Numbered from the stretch's first letter, positions 1 to 7,580 are shown. The stretch: DNA of 21,891 nt from Candidatus Dojkabacteria bacterium (GCA_020429465.1 JAGQLH010000011.1:1-21891); one strand, 5' to 3'. Notes: generated by a model from the letters alone, not told the origin. Numbers and translations are program-made.

Positions 1-828
1 TGGTGAGGTAATGTCATCAACAATTTTTATTTTCTTAGCAAGTCCTTTTACAAAATGCGTTTTACCTGCACCCAATTCGCCTTTTAATAGAAGTACCAAT
101 GGGCGTTTTAACGGAATATCAATATACTTAAGCATTACCATTGTCCCAAAATCACTTGTCTCTCCTGGAGAGTAAGTCTCTGCTTGGAGTATAAGATCTT
201 TCTCTGACGTTGCGTCTTGAAATTTCTTCGCGCCTTCTCTGAGTACATTCAAATTATTGAGGGTTGTATCAACAACGGTTGAGCTTTTTCTTTTTGGTAA
301 ATCCCCTGCATCAATTGCAAGATCAATCATTTCTCTCTTTTTGTCGGATAGATCATTTAGAAGTGCATCTATGCTATATGGTTTTTTCCCAAAGGAGGGA
401 TTTGCAGAAGTTGCGGTGATCGGTTTTCCATAAGAGGAGAGTAAATCAAGTACTAATTGATAATCTGGGATTCTAATCCCTAGTGTCCCATACTCAGATT
501 CTACTCCCTGTGCAACTTGTTGCAATCCTTTTGAAACCACGGTTATAGGTCCTGGTAGATAGTTTGTATAGAGGTTTTTAGCAATATCATTTATAACTAC
601 GTATTGAGAGGCCATTTCTTCACCAGTAACAGCAATTGACAGTGGTTTGCCTTCTCTTCGGCCTTTGTAGTGAAATAGTTTTCTTACAGCTTCTGGATTT
701 GTGGCATCTACACCAAGACCGTAACAAGTTTCGGTAGGAAATACGATGATTCCACCGGATTTAAGAACTTTGCAAGCTTCAGTGATTATTTCTTTGTGAT
801 TATTTGTGCTTAGTTTGAGACGTTTCAT
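1..828 (-). CDS. tsaC: TsaC/Sua5-TsaE fusion, t6A tRNA modification (C-terminus outside the window)
   Basis: The reading frame starts at ATG 828-826 and stays open for 276 codons to the window edge, so the 3' end is missing. Residues 1 to about 200 are a TsaC/YrdC/Sua5 domain: FPTETCYGLGVDATN near residue 30, KGRREGKPLSIAV near 55, and TATSANPSFG near 140. From about residue 225 a second domain begins, with the TsaE P-loop GELGAGKTHFVKG near 251-263 and a TSP motif at the edge. In known biology TsaC makes threonylcarbamoyl-AMP from Thr, bicarbonate and ATP, and TsaE is the ATPase that drives the TsaB-TsaD step of t6A synthesis on ANN-decoding tRNAs. These are usually separate proteins; here they share one continuous frame. 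The start follows a TATAAT box (842-837) by only 8 nt, suggesting a leaderless or nearly leaderless mRNA. The domain calls are firm; joint function is inferred. Confidence 0.93.
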   Translation of the reverse strand, partial: MKRLKLSTNNHKEIITEACKVLKSGGIIVFPTETCYGLGVDATNPEAVRKLFHYKGRREGKPLSIAVTGEEMASQYVVINDIAKNLYTNYLPGPITVVSKGLQQVAQGVESEYGTLGIRIPDYQLVLDLLSSYGKPITATSANPSFGKKPYSIDALLNDLSDKKREMIDLAIDAGDLPKRKSSTVVDTTLNNLNVLREGAKKFQDATSEKDLILQAETYSPGETSDFGTMVMLKYIDIPLKRPLVLLLKGELGAGKTHFVKGLAKKIKIVDDITSP

Positions 829-855
829 GACATCGTATTATACAATAGGTATAAT
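827..855 (+). promoter_or_regulatory. Promoter for rpe-ppaC, overlapping the divergent tsaC-tsaE start
   Basis: The -35 hexamer ATGACA (827-832, one mismatch to TTGACA) is separated by 17 bp from a perfect TATAAT (850-855). Transcription would start near 862 and leave a leader of about 40 nt ahead of the rpe ATG at 902. The -35 box overlaps the start codon of the divergent fusion gene. On the minus strand a second perfect TATAAT (842-837) lies in the spacer and points the other way, without a clear -35. The two promoters therefore probably exclude one another. Confidence 0.7.
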
Positions 856-901
856 CACAATAACGTTAAAATTTGATAGATATTTAATTAAGATACAAAT
901 T

Positions 902-1537
902 ATGAAAAGGATACTTCCTGCAGTTTTATCGGATACATTAGAAGATTATGGAAAAGCAATAGAATTATTTGAGTCATTCAAAGGCAATGATGTAATTCAT
1001 ATTGATATTATGGATGGGGAATTTGTTAAAACAAAATCTGCTGACCTAAAGGAAGTTTTAAAGCTTCCAACTCGATTGAAGCGACAAGTACATTTGATGG
1101 TTCAAGAACCACAGGATCTTATTTCGCTCTGCATCGATCATGCTGTTGAAGAAGTAGCTATTCACTATCAAGCGCAATTGGATTCTTATGACACCATTTT
1201 AAATGAAACACAGACAAAATTTTTCTTGGCAATTAATCCAGAAGTAACACCCAGTGATATTGAAGATGAACTAATGAATTTTGATGGCGTACTTATAATG
1301 ACTGTGAATCCTGGCTTGCAAGGGCAAGGGTTTTTATCAGATAATCTTTTGAAAATTACTGAACTACGGCAATTAGGATTTGAAGGGACGATTATAGTGG
1401 ATGGTAGTGTGAATATTGATACCATAGAAGAGGTTTGTAATTATGATGTGCGTGATTATGTGGTAGGGTCTGGGATTATAAAGCAAAATGACCCTGCAGA
1501 GGCATATCGAAAGTTATCTTTGAAATTAGAACTATAA
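902..1537 (+). CDS. rpe: Ribulose-phosphate 3-epimerase
   Basis: This 211-residue TIM-barrel enzyme interconverts D-ribulose 5-phosphate and D-xylulose 5-phosphate in the non-oxidative pentose phosphate pathway. The metal and catalytic residues are all visible: H33 and D35 in IHIDIMDGEFV, H64 in VHLMV, and D167 in IIVDGSVN. The phosphate-binding loop appears as MTVNPGLQGQGF near 133-144 and VVGSGII near 187-193. The frame is open back to 806, but the conserved N-terminus begins at ATG 902, about 40 nt after the predicted transcription start, so that start is preferred. Length is slightly below the usual 215-225. It is followed 27 bp later by ppaC on the same strand, probably as one transcript. 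Tal and RpiB of the same pathway are encoded further along the window. Confidence 0.93.
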   Translation: MKRILPAVLSDTLEDYGKAIELFESFKGNDVIHIDIMDGEFVKTKSADLKEVLKLPTRLKRQVHLMVQEPQDLISLCIDHAVEEVAIHYQAQLDSYDTILNETQTKFFLAINPEVTPSDIEDELMNFDGVLIMTVNPGLQGQGFLSDNLLKITELRQLGFEGTIIVDGSVNIDTIEEVCNYDVRDYVVGSGIIKQNDPAEAYRKLSLKLEL

Positions 1538-1564
1538 AAATTTTAAATTATTATAAATTATGTA

Positions 1565-2494
1565 ATGCTTAAAGTAATCGGACACACCCCACCAGATACA
1601 GACACAGTTTGTTCTCCAATAGTATATGCGTGGTATCTTTCAAATCGTAGAGGTACACCTGCGCAAGCATTTAGGTCTGGTGATTTGAATAAAGAGACAC
1701 AATTTGTTCTTGATTACTTTGGTGTAGAGGTACCGGATAACCTTGAAAGCTTTTCGGCTGATGATGAGGTGGTAATTATAGATACAAATAATCCAGATGA
1801 ATTAATTACTGGATATGATGTTGCTACTATTGTTGAGTTGATTGATCACCACAAGCTTACTGGAGGTCTTTCTACTTCTTCACCAATTAGGATTACTATA
1901 CGACCAACAGGATGTTCAGCAAGTATTATCTGGGAAATAATTAAAGGTGAGGGAAATCAGGATATTCCTATGGAAATGGCTGGATTACTTCTGGCTTGTA
2001 TTCTGTCAGACACCTTGAAATTTAGTAGTCCAACAAGCACCGAAAAAGACCGTGATTATGCAGATGAATTAGCACTCTTGGCTGAGGTGGATATTGATGA
2101 ATTTGCGGAGAAATTATTTGATGCAAAATCAAATCTGGACGGATTTACATCGGAAGAGATTGTAAAAATGGATAGTAAAGTATATGAAATGGGTGGAGAT
2201 AAAATCAGATTTTCGGTAATGGAGACTACGAAGCCACAAATCCTTCTTGCTATGGAATCCGATCTAAAGGAAACCATGAACGCTATAAAGAGTGAGGACT
2301 CACTTGGGGGGTTGTACTTTTTTGTTGTTGATATTCTTGAGAATGCATCTACGCTTATTGTCACTTCGGATAAAGAGCGTGAGGTAGCAGAAAAAGCTTT
2401 TGGGGAATCTTTTGATGAAAATGGAAGAATGTATCTCCCAGGAGTAGTTTCTCGAAAGAAACAAATGATTCCAATGATTGAGGGGGTTCTATAG
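1565..2494 (+). CDS. ppaC: Manganese-dependent inorganic pyrophosphatase (family II, DHH)
   Basis: This 309-residue cytosolic enzyme splits pyrophosphate into two phosphates and pulls biosynthetic reactions forward. The family II metal ligands line up with the known pattern: H7, D11 and D13 in GHTPPDTDTVCS, D73 in IIDTNN, the DHH motif at 94-96 in ELIDHHKLTGG, and D149 in CILSDTLKFSSPT. The C-terminal DHHA2 signature SRKKQMIP is near residue 297. Length is normal for the family. The motif after the third aspartate reads DTNN rather than the DHNE common in Bacillus enzymes, a variation of unclear effect. There is no recognisable ribosome binding site; it probably shares the rpe transcript. Downstream lies a decayed gene. 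Confidence 0.95.
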   Translation: MLKVIGHTPPDTDTVCSPIVYAWYLSNRRGTPAQAFRSGDLNKETQFVLDYFGVEVPDNLESFSADDEVVIIDTNNPDELITGYDVATIVELIDHHKLTGGLSTSSPIRITIRPTGCSASIIWEIIKGEGNQDIPMEMAGLLLACILSDTLKFSSPTSTEKDRDYADELALLAEVDIDEFAEKLFDAKSNLDGFTSEEIVKMDSKVYEMGGDKIRFSVMETTKPQILLAMESDLKETMNAIKSEDSLGGLYFFVVDILENASTLIVTSDKEREVAEKAFGESFDENGRMYLPGVVSRKKQMIPMIEGVL

Positions 2495-2527
2495 TATAAT
2501 AACCCATAATACAATCCTATACGAGTC

Positions 2528-3130
2528 TTGGAAACTGATCAACCTGTAGAAGGGGCTAGCCTTTTTTGGCACAATATAGAAAAATAATACAGGAATATTT
2601 TGTACGGAATCCGGTACTTATGATGTATGTTGTGTTTGGTGATGATTACTACCACTTCTTTTCTCAATCGAATGTCTTTGGTGGATAATCAGAGAGAGAA
2701 CTAGGTCCAATAATTGAGAAATACACACAAATGCGTCAGGATTACGAAACTTTAGATGAATTTTTTAATCATGAGTGAGGAAGGGTGGTTTTTTAAATGG
2801 TTGAGCCATGTAGATTCTAAAATAGGTCTATTCAACGACAATTGTCCTTAGGTAGTTCCTGAGGGTGGGAGGTCATATCTAGTATATTTACGTAAGTTTC
2901 TAACATATCATTTTGGAGATATCTTTCTGACACTGGCTGAGCCAAATTATATTCGTGTTGAAGAACTTGGTGACCCAGATTTAATATCAGAAATTACAAA
3001 TGATGAACGAGTAGTTTGTTCCGAATGTCCTTTCAATAGAGCTAATGTGGATGATAATGATGCTATTCCATTTAAGTGTTCACCAATTCATAATGGAGCT
3101 GGTCATATTTCTGTAGTGGTCGGATTGTAG
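2528..3130 (+). pseudogene. Decayed unknown gene with two frameshifts and two in-frame stops
   Basis: The 650-bp gap between ppaC and cysS carries coding-like sequence in successive frames. A frame beginning near a TTG at 2528 reads to TAA at about 2588. Coding then continues in another frame from about 2560 (for example QEYFVRNPVLMMYVVFGDDY), is cut by TAA at 2686-2688, and resumes as ERELGPIIEKYTQMRQDYE to about 2775. It then shifts again to a frame with MSEEGWFFKWLSHVDSKIG from 2771, is cut by TAG at 2849-2851, and continues as VYLRKFLTYHFGDIFLTLAE through CSECPFNRANVDDNDAIPF to a final TAG at 3128-3130. Rejoined, it would encode roughly 195-200 residues. I do not recognise the family. Four separate disruptions with residues that still look protein-like suggest fairly recent decay, although sequencing error cannot be excluded. 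Confidence 0.72.
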
Positions 3131-3144
3131 CGAAATACTATCAA

Positions 3145-4560
3145 TTACCCAATAACCTGACCCTCTTCTGTATCCTTAACTTCAATACCAAACTCTTCTT
3201 TAAGCTGATCTCTTAGGGTATCAGAAAGATCCCAGTTTTTATTTTTACGTGCATCTAGACGCTTATCAAGTAGTTTAAGTGCCTCTTTAGGTAAAAGTGC
3301 TGGACTTCTAGGTGTTGTTTCACTTAGTTTAAGACCGAGTACTTCATCAAATTTAAGGATAGTTGCTAATTTTGTAGCATCATCTAGATCTGATTTTAAT
3401 AGTTCCCAACTTACTGCCAGTGCTTCGGGGATATTGAAATCATCTTCAATTGCTGAAATGAATTTTTGATTTGTTGTCTGATCAATTTCTCCTGGTTTTT
3501 CGTTATTAAGTTCTCTTACTCGTGAAGTTAGTCGCTCTAGAGAGATTTTAGCAGCTTCTAATGCTTCCCATGTAAAGTTTTGTTTTGATCTATAGTGAGA
3601 GTTGAGGAAGAAATAGCGAAGTACAAGTGGTTCGAATCCTTTGTCTGTAATATCAGAGAGCGAATAACTTGTTCCAGAAGATTTTGCCATTTTTGCTCCA
3701 TCTACTGTCAGATGTTCGTTGTGTATCCAGTAATTCACAAATGTCTTACCCGTTGCAGATTCACTTTGTGCTATTTCGTTGGTATGGTGTACTGGTATGT
3801 GTTCAATCCCCCCCATATGAATATCGAGTGTGTCTCCAAGTAATGCACGAGACATCGCACTACATTCAATATGCCACCCTGGGAATCCTTCTCCATCTTC
3901 TACTTCTGGTGAATTAAAAGGAGATTTCCATGTTTGTAGAGCATTTTTATGTACTCCCGTTTTAAAAAACCATACAGCAAAATCCTGTGGATTTCGTTTA
4001 TCTGGATCAGCTACATCTCCTGTTCCCGCACCTGATTTATTAAATTCAAGTTTTTGTCTGCTGAGCTTTGTGTAATCTTTTTTCTTTTGTACATCAAAAT
4101 AGATAGCTTTTGGTGTAGTATACGCAAAGCCATTTTCCAATAATTCCTCTACCATCGAAATCATCTGGGGAATGTAATCTGTTGCGGTTGGTTTAAAACG
4201 TGACTTTAAGGTGAGGTGGTTAAGTGATTGAATATCATGCTCAAATAATTTTATGTACTTTGCAGCTATTTCTTCAGGAGTTTTTCCCTCTCTCTTAGCA
4301 CCCTTTTCCATTTTATCCTCTCCTTCGTCTTCGTCGCTTGTTAGATGTCCTACGTCGGTGTAATTTCTTACAAAATCAACATTGTACCCTAAATACTCTA
4401 AAGATCTTCTAATGAGATCTGCCATAGTCATTCCTCTCATATTCCCAATATGTTGAACCCAGTATACTGTAGGACCACAGTGGTAAAAAGAAACATGGGT
4501 TTCTTCCTGCGGGGTAAATTTTTCTAGTTGTTTTGAGAGTGTATTATGTATGCGTAGCAT
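3145..4560 (-). CDS. cysS: Cysteinyl-tRNA synthetase
   Basis: This 471-residue class I aminoacyl-tRNA synthetase charges tRNA-Cys. The HIGH motif is HIGN at 37-40, after the zinc-binding C28 in YHCGPTVYW. The other zinc ligands are C233 in GWHIECSAM and the H258/H259 and E262 region of PVHHTNEIAQSE. The KMSKS loop is KMAKS at 290-294. The C-terminal anticodon-binding region is short but present, ending in VKDTEEGQVIG. Length matches the usual 460-470. The last H of HIGH is replaced by N and the first S of KMSKS by A; both are conservative-looking class I variants and the enzyme appears functional. It is transcribed alone, divergent from the next plus-strand pair and convergent with the pseudogene, with only 14 bp between the two 3' ends. 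Confidence 0.97.
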   Translation of the reverse strand: MLRIHNTLSKQLEKFTPQEETHVSFYHCGPTVYWVQHIGNMRGMTMADLIRRSLEYLGYNVDFVRNYTDVGHLTSDEDEGEDKMEKGAKREGKTPEEIAAKYIKLFEHDIQSLNHLTLKSRFKPTATDYIPQMISMVEELLENGFAYTTPKAIYFDVQKKKDYTKLSRQKLEFNKSGAGTGDVADPDKRNPQDFAVWFFKTGVHKNALQTWKSPFNSPEVEDGEGFPGWHIECSAMSRALLGDTLDIHMGGIEHIPVHHTNEIAQSESATGKTFVNYWIHNEHLTVDGAKMAKSSGTSYSLSDITDKGFEPLVLRYFFLNSHYRSKQNFTWEALEAAKISLERLTSRVRELNNEKPGEIDQTTNQKFISAIEDDFNIPEALAVSWELLKSDLDDATKLATILKFDEVLGLKLSETTPRSPALLPKEALKLLDKRLDARKNKNWDLSDTLRDQLKEEFGIEVKDTEEGQVIG

Positions 4561-4608
4561 GTAATTGATTTGATAATAGGTGTAAAAAGGGAATAATTAC
4601 TCGAACTG

Positions 4609-4637
4609 AGTATAAATCAAAGGGTATTTAACAGCAA
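4609..4637 (-). promoter_or_regulatory. Promoter for cysS
   Basis: On the minus strand TTGCTG (4637-4632) is followed after exactly 17 bp by TATACT (4614-4609). Predicted transcription starts near 4602, giving a leader of about 40 nt before the cysS ATG at 4560, the same leader length seen for rpe and the debranching enzyme. I see no T-box signature in that short leader. Confidence 0.65.
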
Positions 4638-4700
4638 CTCGGAGATTGTGAATCATTTTTTCTTTTCATATAGAATTATAACAAAAATATGAGGGTTATT

Positions 4701-4729
4701 TTGACCACATAGTCCTATAGTGATATAAT
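4701..4729 (+). promoter_or_regulatory. Near-consensus extended -10 promoter for the 4752-6678 pair
   Basis: TTGACC (4701-4706) is separated by 17 bp from a perfect TATAAT (4724-4729), with the extended -10 TG at 4721-4722. This is the best match to a sigma-A-type promoter in the window. The start point would be near 4736, leaving only about 16 nt before ATG 4752. A four-codon frame (ATG 4744, TGA ending 4755) overlaps the gene start by the sequence ATGA. Confidence 0.75.
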
Positions 4730-4751
4730 TGAGATATATTAATATGAATAT

Positions 4752-6041
4752 ATGATATCTACTGGGGATCTACTTGAAGATATGCATCGTAATCCAATTC
4801 CCGCCTTTCAGAGGAATCCATTGCTAGTAGGGGTAATGATGCAAGCTTACAGGTTACAATTAGACCCACAAACTATTAAGTTCATTAATCCAGATCAATC
4901 CCCTGATAGGAGTTTTGAATATGGACATTCGGAAATTTCTTGGAGGGCTGTATATGATGTTGCACATTGGGTGAGTGAACTTGTAGATGACGCTATAGAT
5001 AGTGTAGGTCAATTTGGGTATATAGGTGATGATGGACTAGATAGGTCAGTAATAAATAAGACGTATATGCATCACCTTTCTAGTGTTGTTAATATTATGA
5101 TTCCCGCTATGTATGGTAATAGATCAAGAGCTTTAAATGAAAAAGAAATGTATGCTCTGAGTGGCCTAATTGCAGATGTTTCACCAACCGAACCAGCAGT
5201 AGTGTTTGATTTATTAGATTTTAAGAGTGCGGCTGATATTCTAAAAGAAAAGGAATCTAGAAGACTTGGAGCTTTGGCAGCTTTTGTAGGTGGGGTTGCA
5301 GTATATAAGTTTATTGAGAAATTAGAAAGTCAGGAAGATGAGGAGAGGAATTATAAATTACCAGATGAAGTTAAAGAATATGCGTATAACTTGTGGAGTT
5401 CTTTATATTATGGTCATTTATCCCCTAATGAGATAGTTGGGCAGGTACAGAAGTATATAGAGCGGAATGTAGAGGGTGACTTTGAAGCAATGATTGTTTC
5501 GAAAACAGAGAAAGACAAAGCTAAACTTGCGTCAGAATTGGATAAGCTTAAGATGGTTAGTTTGACTGCAGAAAATGAATATCAAGAAGGTTGTTTTGAT
5601 GACATTCTGACTGTTTTAGGTGATGGAAGATTGGTCTACTTATTACTGGCGGGGTATTTAAAAGGAATAGGAAAGGTATCAAATGATTACAATAGTGTTT
5701 TTGATGATAATGCAAATTTGAAGTTTTTTTATTCTAATGCTCAGGAAGTCGGGGATAGATCTCCACTTCTAGTAAAAGATTCGGTAGCTGGAAAAACGGG
5801 TAAGATGCGCTTATGGCGTATACAGGGTATAAAGATGGTGATTGATAAGGTAATGACTTTTAAAGCGGTGGAGGATGGGGGTTTAGCTAGTTTTATTCTT
5901 GAATTAGAGCAAGAACTTTATACTGCAATGGAGCAGGAATTGGATAATGATACAACCCTGATAAACGCTTCACGTATAAAAGGGGTACAAGATTTTAGAA
6001 GTTTTTGTGTGAAAATGGGATGGATTAAAACTAGGGTGTAG
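4752..6041 (+). CDS. Unknown protein, possibly a degenerate RelA/SpoT-like HD-domain protein
   Basis: The 429-residue product is mostly acidic and helical with no signal peptide; LGALAAFVGGVAVYKFI (172-188) is a hydrophobic segment that may be buried rather than membrane-spanning. I do not recognise it with confidence. Two stretches recall the HD region of RelA/SpoT enzymes. TYMHHLSSVV (104-113) followed by ALSGLIADV (135-143) resembles the family's Y-x-x-H-P start and LLHDV motif. AENEYQEG (273-280) followed by DGRLVYLLLAGYL (291-303) and GKMRLWRIQ (350-358) resembles AENLRKM, DPRVVLIKLADRL and LGIWRIK. If this is right, the catalytic His-Asp is Ala141-Asp142 and the domain cannot hydrolyse ppGpp normally. 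No synthetase domain follows. This is inference from eye alignment only. It is followed after 31 bp by the next gene on the same strand. Confidence 0.85.
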   Translation: MISTGDLLEDMHRNPIPAFQRNPLLVGVMMQAYRLQLDPQTIKFINPDQSPDRSFEYGHSEISWRAVYDVAHWVSELVDDAIDSVGQFGYIGDDGLDRSVINKTYMHHLSSVVNIMIPAMYGNRSRALNEKEMYALSGLIADVSPTEPAVVFDLLDFKSAADILKEKESRRLGALAAFVGGVAVYKFIEKLESQEDEERNYKLPDEVKEYAYNLWSSLYYGHLSPNEIVGQVQKYIERNVEGDFEAMIVSKTEKDKAKLASELDKLKMVSLTAENEYQEGCFDDILTVLGDGRLVYLLLAGYLKGIGKVSNDYNSVFDDNANLKFFYSNAQEVGDRSPLLVKDSVAGKTGKMRLWRIQGIKMVIDKVMTFKAVEDGGLASFILELEQELYTAMEQELDNDTTLINASRIKGVQDFRSFCVKMGWIKTRV

Positions 6042-6072
6042 ATTTCAATTCTTTATAGATGGATTGATAAAT

Positions 6073-6678
6073 ATGAGTGATATATTTGAGAAAAAACCGT
6101 ATCTCTGGACTGAGGGGGCATTTGTTAATGCGAATGGTACTCGTGAGGTTGCTTTGGTTTCTGATTTCGCCCGTTTTAGAGCTATCGGAGCTGAGTTTTA
6201 TAGGTTCTATTTGGCAAATAAATTTAATGTAGCTTCGGAGGTAGTTCCAAGGACAGATAAAATTTTTACAGTGGATTTAGCAGATCGATGTTCTATGATT
6301 GTTGACGAATTAGATCCCCTGGAGGTGGTAGGCTTTGAATATGAAAAGGTAATTGACTTTCTCGTTATGGGATTTTCAGAAGCTGCGGTCAATTATTACC
6401 TAGATTGTATTCACGGTGACAACACTGGTCTTGTAGTAGATTCGTGTTTGTTTAATCAAGTATCTAATTTAATGAAGGAAATTGAAGCGCAAGATGAACT
6501 AATCCCAAGTGTCTCAAGGATTACTTTAATAGGTGTGCGTGCATTTTGTAATCTACTGCCATATTTACAGGAAAAGTTTCCTGATATTCCTAGGATTAAG
6601 GATTTAACACTAGAAATCATTTTCGGATCAAATTCTAATCAACCCAGTAATATTCCCATCCTGTTACCACCAGCTTAA
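6073..6678 (+). CDS. Hypothetical protein, co-transcribed with the 4752-6041 gene
   Basis: The frame encodes 201 residues from ATG 6073; a TTG nine bases upstream (6064) is an alternative but the ATG is more likely. The product looks soluble and helical, with two cysteine-containing stretches (DSCLFNQVSNLMKEIEAQDE and RAFCNLLPYLQEKF) and a proline-rich tail ending NIPILLPPA. I recognise no domain or catalytic motif. It lies 31 bp downstream of the preceding unknown gene, so the two are probably one operon and may form a functional pair. Its last 44 bp overlap the 3' end of the convergent PIG-L gene, so both C-termini use the same DNA and transcripts would be antisense there. Confidence 0.78.
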   Translation: MSDIFEKKPYLWTEGAFVNANGTREVALVSDFARFRAIGAEFYRFYLANKFNVASEVVPRTDKIFTVDLADRCSMIVDELDPLEVVGFEYEKVIDFLVMGFSEAAVNYYLDCIHGDNTGLVVDSCLFNQVSNLMKEIEAQDELIPSVSRITLIGVRAFCNLLPYLQEKFPDIPRIKDLTLEIIFGSNSNQPSNIPILLPPA

Positions 6679-7384
6679 ACCATAGTGGTATCCCCTGTGC
6701 TAGATCCTGTGATTTATATGCTTTCGCTGCTTTGTATCTTTTGAATAAATACCTCCAGGCATTAAATCTGGTGTTTGGTATTCGAGGACTTGGTATCTTT
6801 GCTTCTGCCATATGCGTTGGAAGTGATGCTCTACTAATCATCCTCTCGGTAAGTGTCGCGAAAATAGTTTTATAACTATGTAGGCTTTCTAGTTCTTGGA
6901 TGATTTCTGATAGTGTGATGTGGTCTGGGTGACCATATAGTCCAGATTCATCATACGTTACCACATAGTCGAAGTTTTCCTTTGTCAGAAAAGAATTGAG
7001 AGTATTTTTTAATCTTTTTCTCTCCTTAGGTATTCCACCATCTGGGAAATCCCATAATTCAAAATTATCTACTTTTAATGCATTCATTGCATTTGTAAAT
7101 TCGATTTTTCGAATAGTACTGAGTTGGTCTGGGGGAATCACGATCTTCCCTGTTCCATTTTCTCCTTTGGTAGTTGAGATGCACGTTACACTCACATTGC
7201 TCTGTGAAGCGCAGTAAGCAAGTAACCCTCCTGAAATCATTGTCTCGTCATCTGGGTGAGGGTAGATGAAGAGAATCCGTTTGTTTTTAAGCTTTATTTT
7301 CTCATTAAACTTTTGAATAGAGAAGTCGTGGAGATAAACGAAGATTCCAATAATGAAGACTGTAATTAAAGCTGTAATTCCCAA
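6635..7384 (-). CDS. Membrane-anchored PIG-L/LmbE-family N-deacetylase
   Basis: The 249-residue product belongs to the zinc-dependent PIG-L/LmbE family, which removes acetyl groups from N-acetylglucosamine-like sugars in glycolipids, thiols or antibiotics. The zinc-binding motif HPDDE is at 43-47 in FIYPHPDDETMISGG, and the second site GHPDH is at 151-155. An N-terminal hydrophobic stretch (about residues 3-18, ITALITVFIIGIFVYL) suggests a membrane anchor, so the enzyme may act on a lipid-linked or surface sugar. The start is TTG 7384-7382: no ATG lies between the upstream stop and the catalytic motif. The substrate cannot be deduced. It overlaps the convergent hypothetical gene by 44 bp and is divergent from the mraZ operon. 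A TATACT (7444-7439, minus) may be its -10, but no matching -35 was found. Confidence 0.9.
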   Translation of the reverse strand: MGITALITVFIIGIFVYLHDFSIQKFNEKIKLKNKRILFIYPHPDDETMISGGLLAYCASQSNVSVTCISTTKGENGTGKIVIPPDQLSTIRKIEFTNAMNALKVDNFELWDFPDGGIPKERKRLKNTLNSFLTKENFDYVVTYDESGLYGHPDHITLSEIIQELESLHSYKTIFATLTERMISRASLPTHMAEAKIPSPRIPNTRFNAWRYLFKRYKAAKAYKSQDLAQGIPLWFKLVVTGWEYYWVD

Positions 7385-7526
7385 AATTAAGTTTATGATG
7401 AATAGGTTGTTGTAAGCGTAAAGGTAAATTGTATATACAGTATACAGAGTTTGAGTGTGTATTTGGGGAGGTAGGAATTATTCTAAAAATTTACACAATA
7501 AAAATGACTTTTATGTTGTAAATCCC

Positions 7527-7555
7527 TTGCAATCAAAATGAATAAATCCTATACT
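7527..7555 (+). promoter_or_regulatory. Promoter of the mraZ cell-wall operon
   Basis: TTGCAA (7527-7532) and TATACT (7550-7555) are separated by exactly 17 bp. Transcription should start near 7562, about 220 nt ahead of the mraZ ATG, much longer than the roughly 40-nt leaders elsewhere in this window. The -10 box abuts the first of three TGGTGA repeats, so a protein bound there would block initiation. Confidence 0.7.
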
Positions 7556-7580
7556 GGTGACAAGTGGTGAAAGGTGGTGA
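7555..7580 (+). promoter_or_regulatory. Probable MraZ operator: three TGGTGA boxes, 10-bp period
   Basis: TGGTGA occurs at 7555-7560, 7565-7570 and 7575-7580, an exact 10-bp helical repeat directly on the predicted transcription start. MraZ proteins are known to repress their own operon by binding tandem short G-rich repeats at about 10-bp spacing (TGGGN with 5-nt gaps in E. coli; AAAGTG-type repeats in Mollicutes). The variant sequence, the spacing and the position ahead of mraZ all fit an autoregulatory operator. The protein-DNA link is inferred. Confidence 0.72.

Noticed and set aside
806..901. N-terminal extension of Rpe from an upstream start at 806
   Set aside because: The extra 32 residues match nothing in the family and would start upstream of the predicted promoter -10 at 850-855.
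2528..3130. Stop-codon readthrough or alternative code instead of a pseudogene
   Set aside because: Both TAA and TAG interrupt it and two frame changes are also needed, while every neighbouring gene reads cleanly in the standard code.
7430..7439. TGTATATACA palindrome as a repressor site
   Set aside because: A ten-base AT-rich palindrome is likely by chance here, and it has no second copy or clear promoter context.
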